Below, one piece after another: positions 9,237-17,104 of a DNA stretch of 64,000 nt (the first letter of the stretch is position 1; each line of letters starts with the position of its first letter). Position numbers and translations under genes: made by a program. A model generated the notes under the pieces. The model worked only from the letters and a program-made list of their open reading frames with translations. It was not told where the DNA came from and did not search any database. The DNA lies in contig NZ_DATDMY010000093.1 of the NCBI RefSeq assembly GCF_036518555.1, forward strand, positions 7,147-71,146. The letters are read 5' to 3'. This stretch comes from Dokdonella_A sp036518555. Lineage in GTDB: Bacteria > Pseudomonadota > Gammaproteobacteria > Xanthomonadales > Rhodanobacteraceae.

Positions 9237-12200
9237 ATGAGCGTCTCGGAGATCTTCGTTCGGAGGCCGGTCATGACCACGCTGGTCATGATCGGCATCC
9301 TCGTGTTCGGCATCGTCGGCTATCGGCTGCTGCCGGTCGCCGCGTTGCCGAACGTCGACTTCCCGACCATCCAGGTGTCGGCGAGCCTGCCCGGTGCCTC
9401 GCCCGAGACGATGGCGTCTGCGGTGGCGACGCCGCTCGAAAAGCAGTTCTCGACGATTCCCGCGCTCGATTCGATGACCTCGTCGAGCGCGCTCGGGTCC
9501 ACCAGCATCACGTTGCAGTTCGCGCTCGACCGCAACATCGACGCGGCCGCCCAGGACGTGCAGGCGGCGATCTCGGCCGCGCTGCGCCAGCTGCCGACGC
9601 AGATGACGACGCCGCCGACGTTCCGCAAGGTGAACCCGGCCGACTCGCCCGTGTTCTTCGTCGGCTTCACGTCGAAGACGCTGCGCCTGTCCACCCTCGA
9701 CGAGTACGCCGAAAACACGCTCGCGCAGCGCATCTCGACCGTGAACGGCGTCGCGCAGGTGAACGTCTACGGCTCGCAGAAGTACGCGGTGCGCATCGAC
9801 CTCGATCCCGATGCGTTGGCGACCCGCGGCCTGGGCATCGACGCCGTCGCCGCCGCGGTCGGCAAGGGCAACGTGAACCTGCCGACCGGCACGCTGTACG
9901 GGCCGAACCGCATCTACAACGTGATGGTCGACGGCCAGCTGTACGACGCGGCCGCGTTCGGCGAGCTCATCGTCACCTACCAGAACGGCGCGCCGGTGCG
10001 CCTGAAGGACGTCGCGAAGGTCTACGACGGCGTGCAGAACGACAAGGGCGGCGCGCTGTTCAACGGCGAGCAGGGCGTCGTGCTCGCGATCCAGAAGCAA
10101 CCGGGCACGAACACGATCCAGGTCGTCGAAGACATCAAGAGGATGCTGCCGGCGTTCCAGCGCACGCTGCCCGCCGGGGCCGAACTGCGCGTGATCTACG
10201 ACCGCTCGCAGAGCATCCGCGAGTCGGTCGCCGACGTGAAGTTCAGCCTGCTGCTCGCGTTGTGCCTCGTCGTGCTCGTGATCTTCGTGTTCCTGCGCAA
10301 CCTCGCGGCGACCGTGATCCCGTCGCTCGCGTTGCCGATGTCGATCGTCGGGACGTTCGCGGTCATGTACGCGCTCGGTTTCAGCATCGACAACCTGTCG
10401 CTGATGGCGCTCACGCTCGCGGTCGGCTTCGTCGTCGACGACGCGATCGTCATGCTCGAGAACATCTCGCGCCACCTCGAGATGGGCAAGGACCGCCTGC
10501 GTGCGACCCTCGACGGCGCGCGCGAGATCGGCTTCACGATCGTGTCGATGACCCTGTCGCTCGCGGCGGTATTCATCCCGGTCGTGTTCATGGGCGGCAT
10601 CATCGGGCGGTTGCTGGCGGAGTTCGCGATCACGATCGTCGCCGCCGTGCTCGTGTCCGGCTTCGTCAGCCTCAGCCTCACGCCGATGCTGTGCAGCCGC
10701 ATGCTCAAGCCGCTGCACGGCGGCACCCACGGCCGCCTGTACCAGGCGTGCGAGCGCGGGTTCGACGCGATGCAGTCGGCGTACGCGCGCACCCTGCGCG
10801 CGTCGCTGCGGCATCGTCTCGCGGTGCTGCTCACGTTCTTCGTGCTCGTCGTCGCGACGGGCGTGCTCGCGGTGCGCATGCCGAAGGGGTTCCTGCCCAA
10901 CGACGATACCGGCCAGCTGTTCGTGTTCACCCAGGCCGCGCAGGACATCGGCTTCGACGCGATGATGGCGAAGCAGCGCGAGGCAGCGCAGATCCTGCGC
11001 CGCAACCCGAACGTGGAGAGCGTGCTCGCGTTCGTCGGTGCGGGCGGCAGCAGCGCGACGCTGAACCTCGGGCGGATGATCGTCAACCTGAAGCCGTCGC
11101 ACGAGCGCAAGAGCGCGGACGCGGTGGTGCAGGAGATCCGGCCGCTGCTGCAGGGCATTCCGGGCCTGCAGGCGTTCGCGCAGAACCTGCCGTTGATCCG
11201 CATCGGCGGCAAGCTCACCAACAGCACGTACCAGTTCGTGCTGCAGGACACCGAGACGAAGCGCCTGTTCGAATGGACGCCGAAACTCGTCGCTGCGCTG
11301 TCGAAGCTGCCCGGCTTCCTCGACGTCAGCAGCGACATGCTGATCGCCAATCCCCAGCTCGACGTCGCGATCGATCGCGATGCCGCCGCGGCCTACGGCG
11401 TCACGCCCGATGCGATCGAGAAGGCGCTCTATTACGCGTTCGGTCCGGCGCAGGTGTCGACGATCTATACGCCGACCGACCAGTTCTGGGTGCTGATGCA
11501 GGTCGATCCCGCGCGCCAGGGCGACACCTCGGTGCTGTCGTCGATCTACGTGACGCCGACGCTGCCGCCGAAGGCGAGCGCGGGCGACGCGACCGCGGCG
11601 CCGTCGAACCAGCTCGTGCCGCTGTCCGCGGTCACACGGACGGGGCAATCGGTGGGTCCGGCGACGGTGAACCACCTCGGCCAGGTGCCGGCCGTGACGG
11701 TCTCGTTCAACCTCGCGCCCGGCATGTCGCTCAGCGACGCGGTCGCGGGCGTCGACCGTACCGTCGCGCAGCTGCACCTGCCCGACACGATCAGCGCGTC
11801 GTTCCAAGGCACCGCGCAGCAGTTCCAGGATTCGCTCGCGGGCATGGGCATCCTGCTGCTGCTCGCGGTGTTCGTGATCTATCTCGTGCTCGGCATCCTC
11901 TACGAGAGCTTCATCCACCCGTTGACGATTCTCTCCGGATTGCCGACCGCCGTGTTCGGCGCGCTGCTGACGTTGACCGTGTTCGGCAAGGACCTCGACC
12001 TTTACGGCGCGGTCGGGCTGATCATGCTGATCGGCATCGTGAAGAAGAACGCGATCATGATGATCGACTTCGCACTCGAGAAGCAGCGCGAGGGCGAGGA
12101 CCCGGAGCACGCGATCCTCGACGCCTGCGTGATCCGCTTCCGGCCGATCATGATGACGACGTTCGCGGCGCTGATGGGCACCTTGCCGATCGCGCTCGGT

Positions 12201-12404
12201 TTCGGCGCCGGCGCCGAAGCGCGTCGACCGCTCGGCCTCGCGGTGGTCGGTGGCCTGGTCACGTCGCAGCTGCTGACGCTCTACATCACGCCGGTGATCT
12301 ACCTCTACTTCGATCGCCTGCAGCAGCGCTTGCGGCGCCGGCATGCTGCGGCGGACGCGACGACGTTGCCGGCGCACGAGGGCGTTGGCGGCATTCAGTC
12401 GTAG
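9237..12404 (+). CDS. RND efflux transporter, HAE1/MdtB-MdtC type
   Basis: A 1055-residue RND inner-membrane pump that uses the proton gradient to expel amphiphilic compounds. It has the duplicated topology: one membrane helix at the N-terminus, a periplasmic porter domain, helices 2-6, and a repeat. The essential acidic pair in helix 4 is present as V-V-D-D-A-I-V-M (D401, D402), with E-N-I-S-R-H following. In the second half N-A-I-M-M-I-D-F and G-L-I-M-L-I-G-I-V-K-K match the MdtB/MdtC and hydrophobe/amphiphile clade better than AcrB. It is expressed with the adaptor gene. Its last 10 bases overlap the end of the convergent GNAT gene. Substrates cannot be inferred. Confidence 0.95.
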   Translation: MSVSEIFVRRPVMTTLVMIGILVFGIVGYRLLPVAALPNVDFPTIQVSASLPGASPETMASAVATPLEKQFSTIPALDSMTSSSALGSTSITLQFALDRNIDAAAQDVQAAISAALRQLPTQMTTPPTFRKVNPADSPVFFVGFTSKTLRLSTLDEYAENTLAQRISTVNGVAQVNVYGSQKYAVRIDLDPDALATRGLGIDAVAAAVGKGNVNLPTGTLYGPNRIYNVMVDGQLYDAAAFGELIVTYQNGAPVRLKDVAKVYDGVQNDKGGALFNGEQGVVLAIQKQPGTNTIQVVEDIKRMLPAFQRTLPAGAELRVIYDRSQSIRESVADVKFSLLLALCLVVLVIFVFLRNLAATVIPSLALPMSIVGTFAVMYALGFSIDNLSLMALTLAVGFVVDDAIVMLENISRHLEMGKDRLRATLDGAREIGFTIVSMTLSLAAVFIPVVFMGGIIGRLLAEFAITIVAAVLVSGFVSLSLTPMLCSRMLKPLHGGTHGRLYQACERGFDAMQSAYARTLRASLRHRLAVLLTFFVLVVATGVLAVRMPKGFLPNDDTGQLFVFTQAAQDIGFDAMMAKQREAAQILRRNPNVESVLAFVGAGGSSATLNLGRMIVNLKPSHERKSADAVVQEIRPLLQGIPGLQAFAQNLPLIRIGGKLTNSTYQFVLQDTETKRLFEWTPKLVAALSKLPGFLDVSSDMLIANPQLDVAIDRDAAAAYGVTPDAIEKALYYAFGPAQVSTIYTPTDQFWVLMQVDPARQGDTSVLSSIYVTPTLPPKASAGDATAAPSNQLVPLSAVTRTGQSVGPATVNHLGQVPAVTVSFNLAPGMSLSDAVAGVDRTVAQLHLPDTISASFQGTAQQFQDSLAGMGILLLLAVFVIYLVLGILYESFIHPLTILSGLPTAVFGALLTLTVFGKDLDLYGAVGLIMLIGIVKKNAIMMIDFALEKQREGEDPEHAILDACVIRFRPIMMTTFAALMGTLPIALGFGAGAEARRPLGLAVVGGLVTSQLLTLYITPVIYLYFDRLQQRLRRRHAAADATTLPAHEGVGGIQS

Positions 12405-12958
12405 GAACGCAGCGGCCGGCGCAGGTCGAAGCGCACGCGCACGAGATCGGCTTCGCCCGGGACTGCCTCGCGTTGCGCGCCGAGCCGGCGCGAGAAATCG
12501 AGCATGAGCGCATTGTCGGCGAGGACCGAGCCCCACAGTTCCATCAGGCCGCGGCGGCGCCCTTCGCTCACGAGGCGCTGCATGAGCGCGCGGCCGATGC
12601 CGACGCCGACCATGCTCGGGTCGACGACGACCGCGAATTCCGCCGATTGCCCGCCAGGATCCACGTGCATGCGCGCCTCGCCGCGGATCTCGCCGTCCTC
12701 GTCGACGACGACGAACGCGGCCGTCATGGCCGGATCGAAATGCACGAGGTTGTGCGCGGCCTGTTCGGACAGCTCGGTCATGCGATGGAACACGCGCTGG
12801 CGCACCTGTTCCGGGGTGAGCCGCGCGAAGCCGCGCTTGAGCGCTTCGGTGTCGTCGACGCGCACCGGGCGCACGCGCAGCACGCGGCCGTCGGCGGTGC
12901 GGAACGCGCGGCCGCGCGGGCGCTTCGGGCGATGATTCGGCGAGGGGTCTGCGGACAT
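12395..12958 (-). CDS. GNAT family N-acetyltransferase
   Basis: A 187-residue GNAT protein with an N-terminal Arg-rich lead (R-G-R-A-F-R-T-A-D-G-R-V-L-R-V-R-P-V-R-V-D-D) and the R-x-x-G-x-G/A-like cofactor loop visible as M-V-G-V-G-I-G-R-A-L-M-Q-R-L-V. The opening V-R-P-V-R-V-D-D and the R-V-F-H-R-M segment resemble the acetyltransferase domain of Pat/AcuA-type protein lysine acetylases, here without an attached acyl-CoA synthetase-like domain. Start set at ATG 12958; the upstream in-frame extension looks non-coding. It converges on the RND gene with a 10-base overlap of the two 3' ends. The acceptor is unknown. Confidence 0.85.
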   Translation of the reverse strand: MSADPSPNHRPKRPRGRAFRTADGRVLRVRPVRVDDTEALKRGFARLTPEQVRQRVFHRMTELSEQAAHNLVHFDPAMTAAFVVVDEDGEIRGEARMHVDPGGQSAEFAVVVDPSMVGVGIGRALMQRLVSEGRRRGLMELWGSVLADNALMLDFSRRLGAQREAVPGEADLVRVRFDLRRPLRSYD

Positions 12959-13097
12959 GCGGCACCTGGCAGGCGACCGCCCGAGCATGCCATGCCGTGT
13001 CGCGGCGTGCAGCGCGCGGCCGCCGCGGCGCGAGCGCGGGTTTCCGCGTCGGGGCACGACGGGCTAGGATGCACGCTTTCGGGGTGGAGTCGATACG

Positions 13098-13469
13098 ATG
13101 GTCAAGCCGGTCACGGGCCTCGGCGACGCGGACCTCGACGATCTGTGCGCTCGCTGGCCGGGCGCCACGCGGTCGATCAAGTGGGAAGTCGACCTCGTCT
13201 GGAGCGTCGCGAACAAGATGTTCGTCGTGTACTGCATGCTCGGGCCCGATCGCGGCCGGCTGTCGTTCAAGGTCGATTCGGACCGTTTCCTCGAACTGAC
13301 CGAGCAGCCGGGCATGGCGCCCGCGCACTACATGGCGCGCGCGTTCTGGGTCAGCGTGACCGAACCCGAACGGTTCTCGCGCGACGAACTCGCGGGCTAC
13401 GTGCGGCGCTCCTACGAGCTCGTGCGCGCGAACCTGCCGAAGAAGACCCAGGCCGCGCTCGGCGAATGA
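13098..13469 (+). CDS. MmcQ/YjbR family protein
   Basis: A 123-residue protein of the MmcQ/YjbR (CyaY-like fold) family, small cytosolic proteins proposed to bind DNA, with no firm biochemical role. Family features seen are the early W-P-G-A-T-R-S-I-K-W-E turn, the L-S-F-K-V-D-S-D-R-F strand, and A-R-A-F-W-V-S-V followed by L-x-x-Y-V-R-R-S-Y-E-L-V. The stop overlaps the start of a second family member (A-T-G-A), so the two are translationally coupled and may form a heterodimer; that is inference. Confidence 0.85.
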   Translation: MVKPVTGLGDADLDDLCARWPGATRSIKWEVDLVWSVANKMFVVYCMLGPDRGRLSFKVDSDRFLELTEQPGMAPAHYMARAFWVSVTEPERFSRDELAGYVRRSYELVRANLPKKTQAALGE

Positions 13470-13843
13470 GCGCACGGCGCGGCACCGGCGGGAAGCCCGC
13501 GGCGTTCGGGATCGGGCCCGACGAGTTCCGTCGCCTCGCGCTCGCGCTGCCCGATGCCGTCGAAGGCGCGCACATGGGGCACGCCGATTTCCGCGTGCGC
13601 AAGAGGATCTTCGCCACGCTCGGTTCACCGGATGCGCACTGGGGCATGGTCAAGCTCGCGCCCGAGCAGCAGGAACTGTTCATGCGCGTCGACGCCGCGT
13701 TCGTGCCCGCGAAGGGCGCGTGGGGGCGGCAGGGTTACACGCTCGTGCGCCTCGATGCGGTGCGTGCCGACCTGCTGCACGACGCGCTGACGGCCGCGTG
13801 GCGCACGATCGCGCAAGGAACGAAGGCACGCGGGCCTCGATGA
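13466..13843 (+). CDS. MmcQ/YjbR family protein (second, coupled copy)
   Basis: A 125-residue paralogous YjbR/MmcQ-like protein starting inside the last codon of the preceding gene. It shows F-R-R-L-A-L-A-L-P-D-A-V-E-G-A-H-M-G-H-A-D-F-R-V, the K-R-I-F-A-T-L strand, M-V-K-L-A-P-E-Q-Q, and a C-terminal A-W-R-T-I-A. Sequence identity to its neighbour is low, so this is an old duplication or two subfamilies placed together. It is usually annotated MmcQ/YjbR, sometimes as a DUF1801/phnB-like neighbour. Function is not established. Confidence 0.85.
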   Translation: MSARRGTGGKPAAFGIGPDEFRRLALALPDAVEGAHMGHADFRVRKRIFATLGSPDAHWGMVKLAPEQQELFMRVDAAFVPAKGAWGRQGYTLVRLDAVRADLLHDALTAAWRTIAQGTKARGPR

Positions 13844-13972
13844 CATCATCCGGTGTCGAGTGTCGGGACGCGCGCGTCGTCGGCGTCTCTCGCGCCGCGC
13901 GCCGCCCGCCCTACCGCTCCGCGCTCGACCCGCCCTACACTCGTCCACCCTGATCCACGGAACCGATCGCGC

Positions 13973-14881
13973 ATGTCCGGCAAGGCCGATTCGCTCAAGA
14001 CGATCCTCTTCGCGCTCGGCGCGAACTTCGCGATCTTCGTGTCGAAGGCCGCCGCGGCCGCGATCACGGGCTCGGGCGCCATGACCGCCGAGGCGGTCCA
14101 CTCGCTCGCCGATTGCGGCAACCAGGGCCTGCTCCTGCTCGGCCTCAAGAACGCCAAGCGCCTGCCTTCGCCGGACTATCCGCTCGGCCACGGCAAGGCG
14201 ATCTACTTCTGGTCGTTCCTCGTCGCGCTGCTGCTGTTCACGGTCGGCGGTGCGTTCTCGATCTACGAAGGCCTGCACAAGCTGCACGAACCCGAGCCGC
14301 TGCGCTGGCCGTGGCTCGCGATCGGCGTGCTCGCGTTCGGCATCGTCGCCGAGAGCTTCTCGATGTGGGGGTGCATGCGCGAGGTGAACAAGGCGCGCGG
14401 CGACCACAGCCTCTGGTACTGGTTCCGCGAGAGCCGCCAGAGCGAACTCATCGTCGTCTTCGGCGAGGACCTCGCCGCCTTGCTCGGGCTCGTGTTCGCG
14501 CTCGCCGCGGTGCTGCTCACGATGATCACGGGCAATCCCGTGTTCGACGCGATCGGCACGCTCGCGATCGGCGTGCTGCTCGTGCTCGTCGCGCTGTTCG
14601 TCGCGGTCGAGGTCAAGGCGCTGCTGATCGGGCAGAGCGCCGACCCGGAACTCAAGGCGGCGATCCATGCGTTCCTCGAGCAGCGACCGGAAGTCGCACG
14701 CGTGTTCAACGTCATCACGTTGCAGCTCGGCGTCGACGTCATGGTCGCGGTGAAGGCCGAGATGCGCGGGGACCTGTCCGCGCGCGCGCTGGTCGAGGCG
14801 ATCAACGCGGTCGAGGGCGACCTCAAGACGCGGTTCCCCGAGGTGCGCTGGTCGTTCTTCGAGCCGGACGTGGCGGACTGA
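13973..14881 (+). CDS. Cation diffusion facilitator (ZnT9-like) transporter
   Basis: A 302-residue CDF family divalent-metal/proton antiporter with about six membrane helices and a short cytoplasmic C-terminal domain. The helix-2 metal site is visible as H-S-L-A-D-C. The helix-5 position reads V-F-G-E-D-L-A-A-L: the usual H-x-x-x-D is E-D-x-x-A, as in the SLC30A9/ZnT9-like branch. P-L-G-H-G-K in the 2-3 loop is also typical. The ATG at 13973 gives a family-sized N-terminus; the upstream in-frame extension is not CDF-like. The kinase gene begins 2 bases after the stop, suggesting co-transcription. The metal specificity is unknown. Confidence 0.88.
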   Translation: MSGKADSLKTILFALGANFAIFVSKAAAAAITGSGAMTAEAVHSLADCGNQGLLLLGLKNAKRLPSPDYPLGHGKAIYFWSFLVALLLFTVGGAFSIYEGLHKLHEPEPLRWPWLAIGVLAFGIVAESFSMWGCMREVNKARGDHSLWYWFRESRQSELIVVFGEDLAALLGLVFALAAVLLTMITGNPVFDAIGTLAIGVLLVLVALFVAVEVKALLIGQSADPELKAAIHAFLEQRPEVARVFNVITLQLGVDVMVAVKAEMRGDLSARALVEAINAVEGDLKTRFPEVRWSFFEPDVAD

Positions 14882-14882
14882 C

Positions 14883-16001
14883 ATGTCCACCGTCGACGCG
14901 GAGACCGCGGTCGCGGTGTCGGCGGAGAGCACCGCGCCGCGCGGCGTCCGGTGGCGGCCTTGGCTCGCGTATGCGGCCGCCTGGCTCGGCATCGGCCTCT
15001 GGCTCGGCATCAACGTCGTCATCGGCCATCGCAACAGCGGCAGCCGCATCCCCGCCTGGGAGCCGATGTGCTGGGAACTCAGCAGCGCGGCCGTGGTCGC
15101 GGTGCTCGCGATCGGCATCTTCCGTTTCGAGCGGCGCCATCCGCTGTCCGGGTCCGACTGGCTGCGGCGCGTGCCACTGCACGCGGCCGCGGCGATCGTG
15201 TTCTCTCTGCTGCACACGCTCGGGATGGTCGGCATCCGCAAGGCGGTCTACGCGTTCATGGGCGGCCGCTACGACTTCGGCGATCCGCTGCTCGGCTTCG
15301 CCTACGAGTTGCAGAAGGACCTCATCAGTTACGCGCTGCTCGCGGGCGCGTGCGTCGCCTGGCGCGGGCTGCGCCTGCGGCGCGAGCGCGAGCTCGCCGT
15401 ACTCGAGCTCGAGCGCGACCTCGGACAGGCGCGCCTGGCCCAGCTGACCGCGCAGATCGAGCCGCATTTCATGTTCAACACGCTCAATGCGATCTCCAAT
15501 CGCATGCACGAGGACGTCGAGGCGGCCGACCGCATGATCGCCGCGCTCGCCGTGCTCATGCGCGTCGCGCTCAGCGAAACCGGCGACGCGCGCGTGCGCG
15601 TGATCGACGACGTGGTCTGGCTCGAACGTTACTTCGAGCTCATGCGCGAGCGCTTTCGCGGCAAGCTCGAAACGCAGGTCGAAGTCGAGCCCGCCGCGCG
15701 CGACGCGCGCATACCGCGGCTGCTGCTGCAGCCGCTGGTCGAGAACGCGTTCGAGCACGGGCTCGCGTCGGGCCGCGGCCGCGTGCGCGTCACGATCGGC
15801 GCGAACGACACGACGGTGTTCTGCACGGTCGAGGACGACGGGCGCGGGCTTGCTCCCGACTACGTGCCCGGGGTGGGGCTCGCCAACGTGCGCCATCGGC
15901 TCCAACTCATGTATCCAGGGCGGCACCGCTTCGCGATCGGTCCGGGCAGGATCGCCGGCACGCGCATCGAGATCGAACTGCCGTTCGAGCGCGATGGCTG
16001 A
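14883..16001 (+). CDS. LytS/AlgZ-type sensor histidine kinase
   Basis: A 372-residue membrane kinase of the LytS/YehU (His_kinase) class. It has about four hydrophobic segments in residues 25-165, a cytoplasmic coiled stretch (R-E-R-E-L-A-V-L-E-L-E), and the histidine box Q-I-E-P-H-F-M-F-N-T-L-N with H195 as probable phosphoacceptor. The ATP-binding domain follows with L-L-L-Q-P-L-V-E-N-A-F-E-H-G (N box) and D-D-G-R-G-L and V-G-L-A-N-V-R-x-R-L (G boxes). Its last 8 bases overlap the start of the LytTR regulator, its obvious partner. The signal is unknown; in relatives such pairs control exopolysaccharide, pili or autolysis. Confidence 0.93.
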   Translation: MSTVDAETAVAVSAESTAPRGVRWRPWLAYAAAWLGIGLWLGINVVIGHRNSGSRIPAWEPMCWELSSAAVVAVLAIGIFRFERRHPLSGSDWLRRVPLHAAAAIVFSLLHTLGMVGIRKAVYAFMGGRYDFGDPLLGFAYELQKDLISYALLAGACVAWRGLRLRRERELAVLELERDLGQARLAQLTAQIEPHFMFNTLNAISNRMHEDVEAADRMIAALAVLMRVALSETGDARVRVIDDVVWLERYFELMRERFRGKLETQVEVEPAARDARIPRLLLQPLVENAFEHGLASGRGRVRVTIGANDTTVFCTVEDDGRGLAPDYVPGVGLANVRHRLQLMYPGRHRFAIGPGRIAGTRIEIELPFERDG

Positions 16002-16764
16002 GGTCCGCGTCGCGATCGTCGAGGACGAGCCGCCCGCGCGCGCGAAGCTGCGACGCCTGCTCGCGGCGCAGCCGGATTGGCGCATCGTCGGCGAAGCCGA
16101 AGACGTCGCCGGCGGTATCGCGTTGTTGCGCGACGCAGCGCCGGACCTGCTGTTCCTCGACATCCAGCTCGGCGCCGGGAACGGCTTCGACGTGCTCGTG
16201 CGCAGCGCTCCGCCGCATCCGCTCGTCGTGTTCACGACCGCCTACCACGAGCATGCGTTGCGCGCGTTCGACGTCGCCGCGCTCGACTACCTGCTCAAGC
16301 CGTTCGATCGCACGCGCTTCGTGCAATGCCTCGAACGCGTCGCCGCCCGCCTCGCGGAACGGCGCCGCGACGATGGCGCCGCCGCCGACGAGGAGCGGCT
16401 GCGCCGCGTCGGCGACCTCGGCCGCGCGGAGCGCCTCGCGCGCTTCCTCGTGCACGAGCGCGGCCGTACGCGCATCGTGCCGATCGCCGACGTGCAGCGC
16501 CTGTCGGCGTCGGGCAACTACGTCGAGGTGCACACGCGCGAGCGCTGCCACCTCGTGCGCGCGACCCTGTCGCGCCTCGCGCAACGGCTCGACCCGGGCG
16601 AATTCCTGCGCGTGCACCGCTCGCACCTCGTGCGCGCGGACTTCATCGCGGCGACCGCCCCGCGCGCGCACGGCGACCTCGCGCTGACCTTGCGCGACGG
16701 CACCGAGCTGCTGTTGAGCCGGCGCTATCGCGCGCTGCTGCCCACGGACTGGCGCGGCGGTTGA
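15994..16764 (+). CDS. LytTR-family response regulator (AlgR-like)
   Basis: A 256-residue response regulator with a receiver domain (acidic pair E-D-E-P near residue 10, phosphoacceptor D56 in L-L-F-L-D-I-Q-L-G, K in L-L-K-P-F-D) and a C-terminal LytTR DNA-binding domain (R-I-V-P-I-A-D-V-Q-R-L-S-A-S-G-N-Y-V-E-V, then L-R-V-H-R-S-H-L-V). The overlap with the kinase gene fixes the ATG at 15994 and indicates translational coupling. LytTR proteins bind imperfect direct repeats near promoters; I found no convincing site here. Confidence 0.94.
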   Translation: MAEVRVAIVEDEPPARAKLRRLLAAQPDWRIVGEAEDVAGGIALLRDAAPDLLFLDIQLGAGNGFDVLVRSAPPHPLVVFTTAYHEHALRAFDVAALDYLLKPFDRTRFVQCLERVAARLAERRRDDGAAADEERLRRVGDLGRAERLARFLVHERGRTRIVPIADVQRLSASGNYVEVHTRERCHLVRATLSRLAQRLDPGEFLRVHRSHLVRADFIAATAPRAHGDLALTLRDGTELLLSRRYRALLPTDWRGG

Positions 16765-17104
16765 TTCGGCTTCGGGCGAGGGTCCCGATCGGTAGGGGCG
16801 GAAACGCTACGGCTTGGATGTCGTCGACGCGTGCGATGCGGCCTGCGTTCGCGCGTGCCCGGCGCCCCTGCAGGAGGCCCGCGGGTTGAACCAGGCCGAA
16901 CGCGGCGAGGATGCCGATGGCGACGTTCGCGAAGGTGCGCATGGCGTTGACCCGCAGACGACCCGATGGATCTTCGGACGAGCCTCCGGCGACCGCAAGG
17001 TAGGGTCCCGCCCGCGTCGCCGTCCGTCCCGTTCGTCCCATCCTGCTTGTCGCCGCGCGCGCGCCGCGCGTCCAATCGGCGCAGGGTATGGTTGAGGGAC
17101 GACG
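16765..17104. other. Intergenic region without a convincing gene
   Basis: 340 bases between the LytTR regulator and the quinoprotein gene. The minus strand holds a frame opening at 16942 with a hydrophobic beginning (M-R-T-F-A-N-V-A-I-G-I-L-A-A-F-G), but it has no ribosome-binding site, soon becomes Arg/Ala-rich and runs into the regulator gene on the other strand, so I do not call it. No terminator or promoter stands out. The quinoprotein promoter presumably lies here. Confidence 0.5.

Noticed and set aside
16643..16942. Minus-strand frame with a hydrophobic N-terminus before the quinoprotein gene
   Set aside because: No ribosome-binding site, and it becomes Arg-rich and reads into the response-regulator gene on the other strand.
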